From: Angiostrongylus vasorum
Taxonomy: Eukaryota > Nematoda > Chromadorea > Rhabditida > Metastrongylidae
Direction: 5' to 3'
Length of the DNA stretch: 64,000 nt
NCBI GenBank assembly: GCA_018806985.1
Contig: JADANN010000437.1
Location: 143,501-207,500, forward strand
Position numbers and translations under genes: made by a program. The notes beneath the pieces were generated by a model, which was given only the letters and a program-made list of their open reading frames with translations, made no database searches and was not told the DNA's origin. This document shows, one piece after another, positions 1 to 12,900 of the stretch (position 1 is the stretch's first letter; the number at the start of each line of letters is the position of its first letter).

Positions 1-408
1 TAGTCTGTATACGGTAGTCCTCTTCATGGAAGCCATTGATTCGTATGGTTACGGACGATTATGGTTGACACCGATGAGGTAACTGTTATCACAAATAAAA
101 AATTTCCTCGATGAACTACTTTCCCTATAAACTGTAAAGCAGTAATCCCATTATTGACGTCATTTGCGCTTTATTAAAACTGGTGAGAAGTCCTTGTGAA
201 ATAAACATATCGATTACCTAGGACTGTTTGGGTAGTAACAGTTCGTCATTTGACTGAGCGCAATATTTTTACAGTATTCTTTAATATAATACACCGAAGA
301 CCAATACATAGTGCTTTACATTTCCTACAAATAATTTTCAAAAGTTTTTTTCGGACCCTATAGTTGTCCGTCAAGCAGGATCATCTGAGATATAACATTC
401 TTTTTCAG
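1..408. other. Non-coding left edge
   Basis: I see no exon here; a likely intron of the gene whose next exon starts at 409. The first 60 bp resemble a family E tail (TAGTCCTCTTCATGGAAGCC). Confidence 0.4.
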
Positions 409-3400
409 CAAGTAAAAGTTCCACTGAACGGCCACAACCAAAAGACCTAAAGAGTGGTCCACTTTACGAGAAAGGTGTAGTTGAGTTAGCTGCGAAAGTA
501 AAAGGAAGAAAAGCACCAAAAAAATCAAGACGTTTGGTAAGATCAAATTGAGCGTCAGTGAGAATGAGAGAGAGGTAGGCTGAGGCTTGCACAGGAATTA
601 AGGGCACTGGGTGGCGATAGTGCACTTGTATAGCTTACGGATAGGATGATGAATGGTGTTATCCGAAATATTGCTCAGTAACTACTTTTCGTTTAGGAAT
701 CTAAAAGTCGCGAAGATATAAGTTATCCATCAATAGAAGGGAAGAAGGGCAGTCGAAAAAAAGCAACGATTACAGAAGATGAGGTTAGTTACACAGCAGT
801 ATTTCATATAGAATATATATTGGAACGCAAAAGTCCCTTATTGTGTGCGGCGCAGTGGTCGGAAGCGCCCTGCAACACACACGTGGAGTCAATCTCTGCT
901 CCCATGGCCCACCAAGCCTTCCATCCCTCTGGGGTCGGCAAATTGGTATCAGACTTGTTTGGGAGGATAGTAGCACTGGCTCGATACATCGGTAGGCCAC
1001 CGCGTCTCATTGTAAAGGCCAGACATGCATTCAATCACCTCCGAACAATGCTTAATGAAGTCGAATGCATGGCGCATCTCTCAAGGATTGATCAACGCCG
1101 AGAGCTCTATCCTTTTATCCTTCATAGGACTCCCTTGAAAGACTTTCTTTTGATAACACACATAAAACTCCGTAGGCATTATGTTATATAATATAAAATA
1201 TCTATAAATGGGGGATTATCTAAAAGGTTGTAGTCGCAACTTTTTCGGAGTTTGTTGACGACATGTTTTGGAATTTCGTACAGATTGGACAGTCTACACT
1301 TTTGAATTTCGACACTTGTGCAGAAATATCAGAAATGATGCCTCTTGTGCAAAAAAGACTGCCAAACAGCGGCATGCCAATAGTGACCGACAACAAATGC
1401 AACGATAATAAGCTCTTCGTCAACAATATGCCGTTTTGGTGGAACGCTGATCCACTGGTGAGTTACTGTCTCGTTGTTCAAGGCTTAAAGGTTTTTGAAT
1501 GAAGTCAGGGGTACGGTGGACTTTGTTGAGACATAAACGGCTGTTAGGGAATTAGATTTCACTCTTATTCACACTACGGCGTTTAAATAACTCGTCCATA
1601 TGTACCATATAAGCTCTAACGAAATTTCTACTGTTTTATTATACTACCCAACATCACATTTTGTACGGATACTAGCATTCTTTCATTCCAGTCGTTTTGT
1701 CAGATCTATGGTCCACGTAGGTTTCTGAACTTTTATGAGTGCTTTCGGATGCTAATTATGGATTTTGGTCTACGTTTGAATGCTGTTGAATACTGGTCGA
1801 GTACATTTCCTTGGAATCCTGAGATGGGCATAGAAAGGCGTACTTGGATCTCTACCTAAAGCAGTCATCACACTTTTTTTGATTGTAGATTGTGGTTTTG
1901 CAGATAAGTCTGTTGATAATTTTCCGACTTCCATTCAATGAAATACTTGGTTGGCCTGGCAGTGGTCTGATCCAGAGCCCAGCACCTGTTGAACACCACC
2001 ACCACCGCACCACTCGCGCCCAAACTTACGCATAATTTATCACTTGTATAGGCTTTTCTCCTTATGTCCAAATATAGTTCAAAGGTCGCCACCGAGAGAA
2101 TTCTTGGCTGCCTTTATGAATGGGAGGAAAATTGTTGCTTTACGACGAGTGAGGGGCGCGTGTGGCGCAGTGATCGGAGGCGCCCTGCAACAAACACGTG
2201 GAATCGACCCTCGCGCCCATGGCCCAACAAGCCTTCCGTCCCTCCGAGGTCGGAAAATTGGTACTAAACTTGTCTGGGAGGATAGCAGCACTGGCTCGAT
2301 ACATCGGTAAGCTACCGCAAGTCATTATATGGGCCAGATATGCATTCAACATCCTCTAAATGATGCTTAATGAAGTCGAATGAATGGCGCATCCCCTCAC
2401 GGTTTGATCAACGCCGAGAGCTTTTTTACCTTTTACGATGAGTGGGCTTTTTTTAGAACTGCGCTGTTTTCCCGACGTAGGTCCATTTTTTAGTTGCATT
2501 TAGCTGAGCAGAAAAGTGTTGAGGTCCTCTTCACTCTGGGTGAGGGTGCGCGCAATTGTTAGAGGTACTGTGTGCTGCACATGGTCACAGTTTCGATCCA
2601 GTGCTCCGGACTAACTACTTCCCAATATAACTCTAATGGTGCTGAGATATTTGCAAAACTCCGGACCGCAGGTGCCTGCGGTGGGGGAACGAACGCGCTA
2701 TTGTCCTTTCCGGGGAGTAACGCGTTCACCACCACACCATGCGGTAAATACTTCCCAATCCTCTACGGTCTCGGCAGATTGTTAGCAGACTTGACTGGTA
2801 GAGTAGCAAACACTGACTTGATACATTGGAAGGTCACTACAAGTCAATGTATAGTCTATGCATCCAATCACTCTAAAATGCTTGATGGAGTCGAATTCAC
2901 AGCGCATCTATGAGGTATTGGCGAGCGTTAAACGGTTTATCACTGTGTTGTGTGTTGTGTGTTTTAAGAACGTGTTTTAACCGTCCTGTGCATTGGTGTA
3001 CTGCACTTAAGAATACTTTTTTCACCGTGGAGCGGTAAGGTACAAGTTTCTAACGTTTTTGGAGCTTCGGTATTCGTATGAAGGAACAACGAAATCAGTT
3101 CCAGGATATTACTGACGACGAACTCGTAATGAACGCAAATGTGATTATTGGTGTCTTAGAGAACCGTTTGAAACTTGTCCCAATGCCGGATATTCGGTAA
3201 AGTTTTGCTTTTGCTTTTTAGGTGCCACTTTTCTCCTGCAATACTCCTTTTGAATTTTGTTGTACGTGAAAAACCTTTCAGAATCATTCTGGATCCATTT
3301 GAAGATTTGACTGTTCTCCAAGCACGTAACGGTCAATGCTTCACAAAGGAAATTATTTTCGGAAATACCGTTCGAAGTATGGTGAATTTAAATGGTATGT

Positions 3401-4578
3401 GAAGAAATCACAATGTTTCAACTTTCGTCCACTGATTATTCCTCTTTTAACGGCGAGGTATGATGTTGTAGATGCTAAGACATGAGCAAAACTCAGACTC
3501 CTCAGGTCGACGGGAATGATCTGGGAAACAAAATTCGGCGTTGAACCCAGTATAAATGAAGCTGGTTGGTGTGGTTGATTACTGATAGTAGTGGTAAAAA
3601 TGGATGAAGCTCTCGGCGTTGATCAATCCCCTGAGGGATGCACCGTGCATTCAACTTCACTAAACATCGTTGGAGGTGATTGAATGCATATCTGGCCTTT
3701 ACCATGACTCACGGTGGCCTACCGATGTATCGAGCCAGTGCTGCTATCCCTCTCAGACAAGTCTGCTACCAATTTGTCGACCCCGGAGAGATGGAAGGCT
3801 TGGTGGAGCATAGGATCGATTCCATGTGTGTGTTGCAGGGCGCCTTCGACCACTGCGCTAGATGCGCCCCATAGTAGTGATAGGGTAAAAATATGGCTAA
3901 GAGAAAGGCGAAGCGAGGGGCTCAGTCGAAGGGGGTGGATAGCACGTGAACTCCCTGTAGAAGTAGTCACGGGTTCGAAGCCCAGCTGAACATTTAAGGT
4001 TTTGCTCGTATCTCAGCACCTTTGTGTTGGTATGTGAAGAGTTTAACGAAATCTAAATGGAGTCTGTCACTTTTCCGGTAGACTTTTTGTTCAGAGATGT
4101 CGATTCGCAGCCTTCAAAGCGCCAGCAAAAAACAAAAAAAGAAAATGCGTGCACCTGATTCTGAACGGATGCAGCCACTTGCCATTGAGGACCCAACAAC
4201 GCTTACCTTTTACTCGGTAAAATAAGCTCTATTGAATCAATTTTCCTTCTCTTGTTTTGTTATATGAAAAGCCGGCCTTCACGAATAGCGCTTACCACCG
4301 AAAATTTTCATACTGCTGGTATCCTGCCGTTTCGGCAGTTTTTTTTCCATAAAATCAATGGAGCTGTCCCAGCTCATTATAACATGCAGTGTGGCCAGGC
4401 TTTGTTGATCGAAAGGAGATTTGCTCTCTTCTCAGTGGGTTTCCTCCAAGAAGGTGATGATTACTGGCATAGCTTTGCTGTTGGTCCTAAATGCAAACGT
4501 CGAATGGTAGTGGTTTGCTTACGGTACATCCACAAATGCAATAAAGCTATAGCAAAGTGTTATTGCTATTCTTTGTAG
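409..4578 (+). CDS. Unrecognised multi-exon gene, 5' end outside the window
   Basis: I do not recognise this family. Seven exons join with matching phases: 409-536, 697-783, 1227-1457, 3105-3196, 3282-3394, 4095-4216 and a less certain last exon 4339-4578 (stop TAG at 4576-4578). Most acceptors are TTTCAG-like and donors are GTAAG/GTGAG-like; the acceptor at 1226 (CTAAAAG) is poor. The first visible exon starts in mid-codon, so the gene begins to the left. About 336 residues are visible. The first two exons are basic and low in complexity (for example KVKGRKAPKKSRR and EGKKGSRKKATITEDE), like a nuclear or nucleic-acid-binding tail. The third is more globular (EFVDDMFWNFVQIGQSTLL). Later parts include DITDDELVMNANVIIGVLEN, DPFEDLTVLQARNGQCF and a lysine-rich SASKKQKKKMRA stretch. 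No transmembrane segment is obvious. SINEs lie in its introns. It converges on the acyl-CoA oxidase gene. The exon chain is seen; reality as a gene is inferred from phase agreement. Confidence 0.6.
836..1126 (+). repeat. SINE family A copy (tRNA-derived), near full length
   Basis: Good reference copy. It starts with a box-A-like GTGCGGCGCAGTGG, a box-B-like stretch near 890, then the central module CACCAAGCCTTCCATCCCTC, TTGGGAGGATAGTAGCACTG, and the fixed 3' end GATCAACGCCGAGAGCTCTA followed by TCCTTT-type repeats. It lies in the intron between the 697-783 and 1227-1457 exons. Confidence 0.9.
1640..1850 (-). repeat. SINE family E tail fragment
   Basis: Diverged piece matching the 3' half of family E: GGATGCTAATTATGGATTTT, TGAATGCTGTTGAATACTGG, CTTGGAATCCTGAGATGGGC. 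Confidence 0.45.
2153..2430 (+). repeat. SINE family A copy
   Basis: Head GGGCGCGTGTGGCGCAGTGA at 2153, central module with TCCGAGGTCGGAAAATTGG, and tail GATCAACGCCGAGAGC. In the 1458-3104 intron of the left plus-strand gene. Confidence 0.88.
2625..2742 (-). repeat. SINE family B2 copy
   Basis: Reverse: TGGTGCTGAGATATTTGCAA, GGTGCCTGCGGTGGGGGAAC, GTAACGCGTTCACCACCACA. B2 differs from B1 in its tRNA-like head but shares the TTTGCAAATATCTCAGCAT tail. Confidence 0.8.
2752..2912 (+). repeat. SINE family A 3' fragment joined to a family B copy
   Basis: Only the central module onward is present (GTAGCAAACACTGACTTGAT to the CACAGCGCATC tail). It directly abuts the inverted family B copy at 2625-2742, suggesting one inserted into the other. 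Confidence 0.6.
3600..3873 (-). repeat. SINE family A copy
   Basis: Reverse orientation: tail AGCTCTCGGCGTTGATCAAT at 3606, module GGAGAGATGGAAGGCTTGGT, head ending CACTGCGCTAGATGCGCCC. A plus-strand family B copy follows immediately. Confidence 0.88.
3874..4030 (+). repeat. SINE family B1 copy
   Basis: GGGGGTGGATAGCACGTGAA head, ACGGGTTCGAAGCCCAGCTG (box-B match with TTCGAA), then TCGTATCTCAGCACC. It directly follows a reverse family A copy. Confidence 0.78.
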
Positions 4579-4659
4579 CATTCCAAAGAAAAGTAGAAGT
4601 GGCGCTGATATTAAATGACATATTTAACCTCTATGTAATCATACACAGAGTGTAAGGGA

Positions 4660-4890
4660 TCATGTAGCTCCGTGGTTAAAGATGCCTTACAGAACAGACA
4701 AAGTCTTTAGTTTCATCTCGTACTTGGACCAAACTAAGCTCCTGATCCTTGTGGAAATGTAATCCCAAACTTGTCTGAGAGGGCAAGGATATTTGCAAAG
4801 TTGACTAAAGGTAGTTATTGTGTAGGCAAGACATCCATTCAGTCACCTTCAGAATTCGATGAGCAGTGTCGAGTGCAGGGAGCATCCTTA
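4660..4890 (+). repeat. Degenerate SINE family A copy
   Basis: Weak match: GTAGCTCCGTGGTTAAAG head-like sequence, CCCAAACTTGTCTGAGAGGG in the module and a late CATTCAGTCACCTTC. Older than most copies here. Confidence 0.45.
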
Positions 4891-5039
4891 AAGTCGCAAT
4901 ATTTAACGCTCTAAGCTTAACATGAAGTACATTGTTGTTCAAAGATGAGAATGGAAGGACATAGAGGACAGCTTCAGCATTCTTTTTTGATTGTGTACGA
5001 TAGAATGTTGTGGCTTCAGAAGGGTAAAAGAAAAAATAA

Positions 5040-5320
5040 AATAAAGCTCTTGGCGTTGATCAATCCTTTAGGGATGCTCAATGCATTCAATTTCATTAAG
5101 CATCGTTTGGAGGTGACTGAATGCATATCTGGCCGTTACAATGACTTGCGGTGGCCTACCGATGTGTCGAGCCAGTGCTGCTATCCTCCCAGGCAAAGTC
5201 TGGTACCAATTTGCCGACCCCGGAGGGATGGACGGCTTGGTGGGCCATGGGCATGAGGATCGATTCCACGTGTGTGTTGCAGGGCACCTCCGACCGCTGC
5301 GCCACACGGCTTTAGAAGGA
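5040..5320 (-). repeat. SINE family A copy
   Basis: Reverse orientation with well-kept tail (TTGGCGTTGATCAATCC), module (CCGGAGGGATGGACGGCTTG) and head (CGACCGCTGCGCCACACGG). Confidence 0.88.
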
Positions 5321-5727
5321 GGTTAAACAAATTACTGGTTTTCTCTGGAAATGAAATGACCTCTGTAGTGAACTAGGCTTTCGTCTTCACTTACTTAAAC
5401 TGGTCAGAACTGATTAGTATAGCGAATTTATCCCTTATACCAAAAATTTAGCGCGAAGATAGCAATGAACGATACCTCGAAGATTACAAGCCTATGCAAA
5501 GTCTGCGGATTAATTTCGATGTGCAAGCGAACGATGACTGAGAGTAGTCGAGAACAGCACAGAAATTCATTTTTACACAAATGTACTTCATTAATCCTAT
5601 CAAGAAGCTGTTAACAAGTACAACAATACATAATGAATATGCGTACGTTCTTATTTATAATAAAGATTCACCTGGTTGTAGTTGTCTTTCATATTACTCA
5701 CTTACTAGGATATTTGGATCACACGCC
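5321..5727. other. Intergenic, nothing recognised
   Basis: AT-rich unique sequence between a SINE A and a repeat D copy. No exon, RNA gene or repeat was recognised. Confidence 0.4.
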
Positions 5728-6090
5728 CTCACTAGTTGTGCGGGCCCCGGCATAATCTTCATTATTTCGGAGTTTTGCTGGTCTAGCCGTTTTGGTTCCT
5801 TGGAATCCAGAGGTCAGCCAGGCCAAAGACTGCCCCCAGTTCGTCACGACCACAAGCAATCACCGCTCTTGCGGAGCAGAACGAGATTTGCCACCATGCA
5901 GCTAGTTTCATGCCAAGACGGTGGTGGATCCTGGTAGTAATTTACTCTTAGCTGGGCTTCCTAGTGGGAACGCCGGGCTCGTTCGTTCTCAACTTGGGAG
6001 ATACTGCCAGGAGGATGAATCGCTCTACATCACAGCGCGACACCCAGCAACAGCTCCTAGCCACAATGAGGCGGTAAACCGTTTGGAGGC
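5728..6090 (+). repeat. Dispersed repeat family D, full-length copy
   Basis: About 360 bp from CTAGTTGTGCGGGCCCCGGC to GCCACAATGAGGCGGTAAAC. Marks include CAAGACGGTGGTGGATCCTG and CACAGCGCGACACCCAGCAA. No coding capacity or terminal repeats seen; possibly another SINE without a recognisable tRNA head. Confidence 0.8.
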
Positions 6091-6589
6091 ATTTCATATT
6101 ATCGAATTTAAAATCCCCATTCAATGTGAATTTTTCTCTTTTCTGAATTATATCATCTACATCACTTTAACTACTCATATCTGAAGTGTAAGGCCGATGT
6201 TGTCCTCTTCTAAAAAGACCTATCTTCTTTTTTTTTGTTGTTACAATACAGCTTAAAACCACTAATATCACCAACCACTGATGCTAACTCATGGAGTGGA
6301 AATAAATCTATGTAGTCCAATATACCTCCGATACCGAAGTTCCACTCGTGACCTATGACACACCAACGCACCTGATTTGCACATGGGACGGATTGTGTCG
6401 TTGCCAAAAAATCAAATGTATGTCTTATCTGGTGTTTCGGTAAACTCACCGTATTACCTATATCACCTGCATCAATTGTCGTTCCGTTGACAATCGAGTG
6501 ACTCATGCGGGCGTTAATGAATCTTACATTTTTTTCTCTGTTGCGAAAGGTTGTAACTCAGTAGGCATTACTCGCTCAAGAGACTCGTT

Positions 6590-7135
6590 GAGCGTCATTT
6601 CTTCCTCCTAGTGTTTTCGAGAAAAGCTCTGACCGTCGGATCGGTGGTGTTCTTGGTGTGCCTTCGATCTCTGAAGTCCAGACGCTTACGACTGTTGCCC
6701 ATCGATTAGCGTTTAGACGCATCGCGTGTCCGACCCACCTCATTGCCGACGTTTTGGCGTTTATTACAGCATCTCTGATTTTTTGATCGCTGACTTGGTA
6801 GGCTGAAGCTTCAGATTCTTTTTTTCAATTGCACGATGCAGAATACTCCTAGCATCGACCTTTCGACTGCGCATTCCATAACGCTGAGTGGTGTTTTGTT
6901 CTGCTTGCGTAGCAAACAGGTTTCCGATGCGTAGGTTAAGCCAGGAAACGTAGAGTCGAAAAAATGAGGACATAGTCACGTGCTTTTAGTCCTCTTAAAA
7001 ACATCATCGACGTTTTTGAAACCTTCTCAGGTCGCTCGTTCCCTCATGCCGATCTGCTGGGGGCTAAGTTTTTCATGACGTTCACTTCCCAACCCAGAAA
7101 AACATAGCATTCGGAGGTATTCATTCCGTTGAGTG
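6590..7135 (-). mobile_element. RTE-type LINE 3' fragment
   Basis: The minus strand matches the end of the same RTE family in broken frames: EYLRMLCFSGLGSE aligns with the [14 protein letters not shown] part of the 15.4 kb copy, then a TYASETCLLRKQ-like stretch and IRDAVINAKTSAMRWVGHAM. The RT core and everything 5' of it is missing. It lies between the plus-strand gene ending near 4578 and the 3' end of the acyl-CoA oxidase gene. Confidence 0.75.
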
Positions 7136-7842
7136 TCGTTTGGAAGCCATTGCATAGTACGAAAAAGTCCAAGATATATAGCACTTAAATTAGGTTGATA
7201 CGGTAGCAGAAGTTTAATACAGAAGAAGACTACATGTGCAGAAATGCTGCGTATATTGGAGAGGCAGAAAAGATAGCAACCACGTGTGACCTTATGTTCG
7301 TATAGTTCGTTTGAATAGAATAACTTTATGATTTTTTCTGCATGTAAAATACGCCAATCCACGTACTTACCCCAGCACGAATTCATTGTGGCTAACAAAT
7401 GGCTACCTCGACAAGTTTTTCCTTTCTCTGAACTCGCGCAACCCTGGCTAGGGCTTTTCCAGGTCATCGTAGCTTTCAAGCTAGTGACTATCTTGTTCCC
7501 TGTGTGGACTACGGTTCCGGATGGAAATGTTGAACTTATCTCAGATCAACACCCATGAGCCACGATGAGGCGCTAAACTGCTGAGTAGTCTCCGGAATAT
7601 TGGATATCATCATGTTGGAAATCTGTCATTTTACGATATCATCCAGTTTCCTACACAAAAATGGGTTAGAAATTTTTATTTTTGGCCTTTTCATCGAAAG
7701 ATAAGCAGCTTGTTCGATTATAGGTTAAGCATTAATGTAATAAGTAAAAGTTTTCATAGGAATCGATAGTCGGCAAGTCTTACGAGTTTCTCGAAATATC
7801 GTCAATCAGTAACAGATCAATATTAACAAAATCTGATGGAGT

Positions 7843-9916
7843 TTACAACTTTGATCGGCTTTCTTTCATCATTGGTCCCAGGTACTTTTCAAATGTCGGT
7901 AGTACCTAAAATAAAAGTTCTACTAATTACGTTGGAAATCTTCGGATTTAGAACGGAATGCCATTGTCACCTCGGTTTTGTTCAACTGGCTCATTTGAGC
8001 CCATTCGAGAAGCGCTGGATAAACGTTGCCATCGCGACGCCCAAGAACCTGTGAGTACTCATGTCATTAAGTTCTTGACAAGCACTGCTTTCCTACTGAT
8101 CCGGTCAGTATTTGCTTTCAATGGAAAAGTTAGCTGGATCCACGGCCAATGCTAGGAATCAGGTTCACCTTGTTGGTGAATTAATTCGGTTTCCACTTCG
8201 ATTTAAACTACCGCTTTTTCGTCTACCGACATGTCCTTCGGGATAGTCAATAGACTTTGATTGTGAAAGCAAACGCTTCTAACAAAATAATGTGCGGTTT
8301 AAAAATTTCCGAATATAGCAACACTATCGTTTTAAAAGTCCAAATAAAGTGATCGCTTTATTTCCACGAATTGCTTTACCACACATTGTGCGAGACCAAA
8401 CACTTTAACTCGGCTCGTTGCCTTGCATCTGTCATCCACCGAGGCCTTCAGATTTGCGCATGGGTTCTCCTGCTACTTGGTAAGTTAGTCCTCTTCATGG
8501 ATGTCGTTGAATACTGGTTGAACTTATTTCCCTTGAAATTCTTGGATAGTTCTGTTAAGTCGTTCTCAAGTCCTCACCACAGAAGTAACGCCGTGCGTTT
8601 ATGGATCAGAGAAAGCGTTCGCTAGGTGCCAGATAAGCCTGGTACCAATTTTCCGATCTCCCAAGGAATGACAGGTCTTGTTAGCAAGGGTCGAGGTTGA
8701 ACGAACCATTACGTGTGTATCGGTCGGCATCTATAACTGCAGGCTATTCCTGCGCTCCTTTCAATAATAATATTGAGAAATGTTGTGACTTACCGAATGT
8801 AATTCGAAGTCGTCGAAATCCCAGCTATCGACAAGAGAAACGGCATTTGGTCGTAGTCTTTCCAAGCAACGATAGATACCCTGACGAATCTCATCCGATC
8901 GAGCATCGGATATAAAGCCATCCTAAACATTACACGAAACTGGATACTACAAATTAGCCGGCCGCCTCCTAGACGTCATAAGGAAGTGAGAAGCAGGTGA
9001 ACAACACGTTTCTAAATCTTTCCAGCCAGTAAACAATGTACGGTAACCGTTACCACCACTACACTGCATATTTTCTCAAACCACTTTACTACGCATAATA
9101 AATCCTAAAACGTCCTCGCCTAACGGGTGACGTTTAACTAATTGTCAATGGTTTTCCCACCTTTAAGAATTCTCCTAGACTTGAGGTGATTAAATCAAAA
9201 GCGTAAAGTCTGGTAAGATCGGTGAGTGGCGCTCGAATGGATGCGTCTTTAGCAGTGGCGACCTTCTCCAGGAAAGTACGTACCAAGTAAAGGCGAACGT
9301 GTGCCTAAACTTTTGCAGTCTAGATAATGTAAGAGATAAATATGATCTATTACATTGTCATCACGAATAAGATACTGTGGAGGGAATTTTAAACCATTAT
9401 GTTGTAGAAGTGCTCAGCCATGATCATTTTCACGAATCATTTAGTAATCAATATCTATACTTTGCGTGGCTAAGGCCACTTGTTTCTTCTTACTTCGTTA
9501 ACTGCATAACGATAGTCCGATAGTTATTTACTATTGATTACCATTTTTAGGTCAGATTTAATTCGTCCATATAAAGTTTGTGCTCAGAACATAAATAGTG
9601 GGAGGCTTAACTTCCTTGCTCCATAACAACATCCTGTATGCTCCAATATTCTCACCACTTATAACAACACTTTCCAATTTATGATGAAAAGTCTTTGGTA
9701 GGCTTAACCTTGCTAAGAAGGGCTATGGATAAAAAACAGTGGAACCGAGTATGGAGAAATCATATAACTCTGGTTATTCTTACCCGGGAAGCTTTACAAA
9801 GTTCAATAGAAGCGCGATTCCATCCTTCTTCAGCGGAAGTTTCTCTCTGGTGTCTCCTTAAAACGTCGTATGCTCTGAAGACCTAGAAAAAATGACATAG
9901 GTCCTATACAGATAAA

Positions 9917-9956
<40 letters not shown>

Positions 9957-12900
9957 TTGAGTGATGAAACATCCCTTAACACTTGATACTTGAATGGCCC
10001 GTCGTCACTTGTTGTGCGGGCCCCAGCAAAATTCCCACTTTTTCAGAGTTTTGTTGGTTTGGCCATTGTGGTTCCCTGGAGTCCCGAGGTTAGCCTGGCC
10101 AAAGTCTGCCCTAGGTCGTCACCATCCCAGGCAGTCGCCACTCTTGTGGATCAGAGGGATATTTGCTACAATGCGACTAGTTTGATACCAGGACGGTGGT
10201 GGTTCCTGTCATTCGTTTACTGCTTTCCAGGCTTTCGGTTGGAAATAAAGCGTCATACGAGTGTTTTTCAATCACTTAAATTTGAAGTTCTTGGCGTTTT
10301 TTTATCCTCCTTCGCTTTTTTTAGAATCTTTTCTCTAGTTATACGTTATTGCCTCAATGTGAAGTGCATTAACCCATTCCGCTTCGTATGAACAGTGTAG
10401 TGTCCCAAGCGACTAGTTTGATACCAGAACGGTGGTAGATCCTGATATTGGTTTACTCTTAGCTGGGCTTCCGTGGAAACACCGGACTCCTTCTCAGCAT
10501 GGGAGACCCTGTTGTGAGGATGAATCCCTCCCGCTGAACATCGCAACCCGACACCCAGGAACATCTCCCAACCACAATGAGACATCAACAAGGTTTATTT
10601 GGTACTGAGCATTACCATTTTCTTAAGGTCGTTGCTGATTCTGATATGAAGTGCCAGATTTTTCCACCGAACCATTTTTACGATGAGGAGTCCCATCGGA
10701 AAGTACAAATATGTGTAAAATCATCTATAACGCAAAACAACGATCTAAAATTAGTAAGGGGCATGAAGCTCACTAGTTAGAGGTAGCCTGCAATACGCGC
10801 TTGGTCATTACTTCGATCCAGCGCTATGAGGTAGCTGAGTTCCCATTTCTTAAAAATGCAGAATTTATAGGTTGATAAGCATCCGCAATGACGCTTTGTT
10901 CTTTATCCTGAAGCTCACCAATTTTAGGAGTTTTATGGGTCCCAGCGCGAATCGCGTTCTACCTTGACTAAGAACGCTTTGAAGCGTACCGTACTGATTA
11001 TTTACATACCTGCTTCCTGGCGATATGCTCGAAATCATGTATAATATCGGCATCTGAATAGTTGCTGCAACTGGTAAATCTGGAGTGAAGCGAATTTGGT
11101 TTCGTGAGATACTCGCATATCGCCGCCAGCCGCGCCTTACCGCCACGCACCTCTTCGGCAGCTTTCATTAGGAACCTGAGTGGAATATGTTATTACTTTT
11201 GACCTGGCTGGTTCCAAAAAGAGGATAACTGAAAGATCACTGGTTGAATATGAATTGGTTCTAATCATCACAGAAAGTTTTTCGGCGGAAAGGATTCTTT
11301 AACACGGTAAATCCATGGTGGAAATCCTTACAAATACCAAAGTAGTAATTCACAATTCCGATCGTAACCAGTGTAAGCCATCGTCTAGAAGTTCAGTATA
11401 AGCTTTACAAGGACAAAGCATTCAGAGCTGATTAATCTTTGACGGATGCGCTGTGCATTCGACTCCATACTGCATCGTAGTGATGAATGAATGCAAATCT
11501 GACCTGTGCATTGACTTGCAGTAGTCTACCGATGTGTTAAGTAAGTGCTGCTACACTCCCAGAGAAGTCTACTACCAAGCTGCTGGCTGTAGAGGAGGTA
11601 AAACTTGGTGAGCCCGGTCTCGGGATCGAGCTATCGGCCCAACCAGGATGTATTGCACGGTACACTTCACCAATACGCTAGACGCGCCAATTTTGAAACG
11701 GAGTGTAAAATTTTTTTTCACAGCATAATGAACCAGTGAGCTCTTTGTGGCACGCAAATGTCGAGCTTCCTGACTTTCTGTGACAGCTTTGGGTCTTCGA
11801 TTAATTCTAATTTCGAGACCTTTATCGTTGAATCAATTTGGCGATAGTTCGACGATTTTGACGATATTAGACAATTTCGCTTTCTTTCTGAAATCAGCAA
11901 ACCAAGTAAACAACCGAAACAGCATTCGATTGTGGATCTTCTACGATTCTGTTGCCCCTTCTAAGCTTCTATTATTCATTAAAGCATTGCTTATGTGCTT
12001 CCTTTGCCTGATAGGTGCATGATGTATACATTGATAGGTAATAAATGAACAAGTCCAGAAAATTTGAAAACAAAATAGGCAAACAGTGAGGTACCTGGCC
12101 ATTTGTAGAAGCAAAACTATGTTCTCGCCTTCGTATGTACAACCAGCAACTGCAAAAGTGTAGATATCCGGAAATGCGGATGCGAGGGAATAGCCGTGTC
12201 CACCGCATGCCAAGCGACACTGCTCAATCCCCTGAACCACGGAAAGCAAAAGAATGATACCCTAAATTTCTCACCATGATGTCTTGCTGAAACCAAACTT
12301 TTTCGACTTTGTCATTCACCGCTCAGATACTGACGTGCTTAATCTGCATTTACTACTAATCTCTTTGGAAACACCAGACTTAGGCGATAATTCTGAAGCT
12401 ATACCGAGTTGAACGACTGACCTGTGCAGTTTCCCAAGTGATAACAGCCTTCAATCCGGAGGATAACGCGTGAATCTCTGGCAAAAGGTCGACATTTCCC
12501 TCTGTGAGTTGTTCGCTGACCTTCATGTGTAGATCACGGATTTCGTACGCGGCAAACATGAAAGCGAACGCTCGCGCCAACTGCGGAAAGAGGCGGAACT
12601 GTTGTGTTTGATAGTCGAGAATTTGGACTTCACCTGCTCTACAAGGGCTATATATTAAATTCATAAACTTGGCATCTAGTGAACAACAGAAGGAAATAGG
12701 AAGCATAGTAGGAAGTTATCACAGTGTTCAAAACTGTTATAAATTTGCTTAAATGACGAAACATTTGACAAACCTTATAGAAATTGATGTGTGGGAAAAA
12801 GAGGGATTACAACAAGACGTCTATTTTCCTCTTAAAAGAAGGACAAAGCTCTCGGCGTTGATCAATTCCTGAGGGATGCGCCATGCATCCGACTTCATTA

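Noticed and set aside
7027..7479. 150-codon minus-strand open frame
   Set aside because: It is made of an RTE 3' fragment and a repeat D remnant joined by chance.
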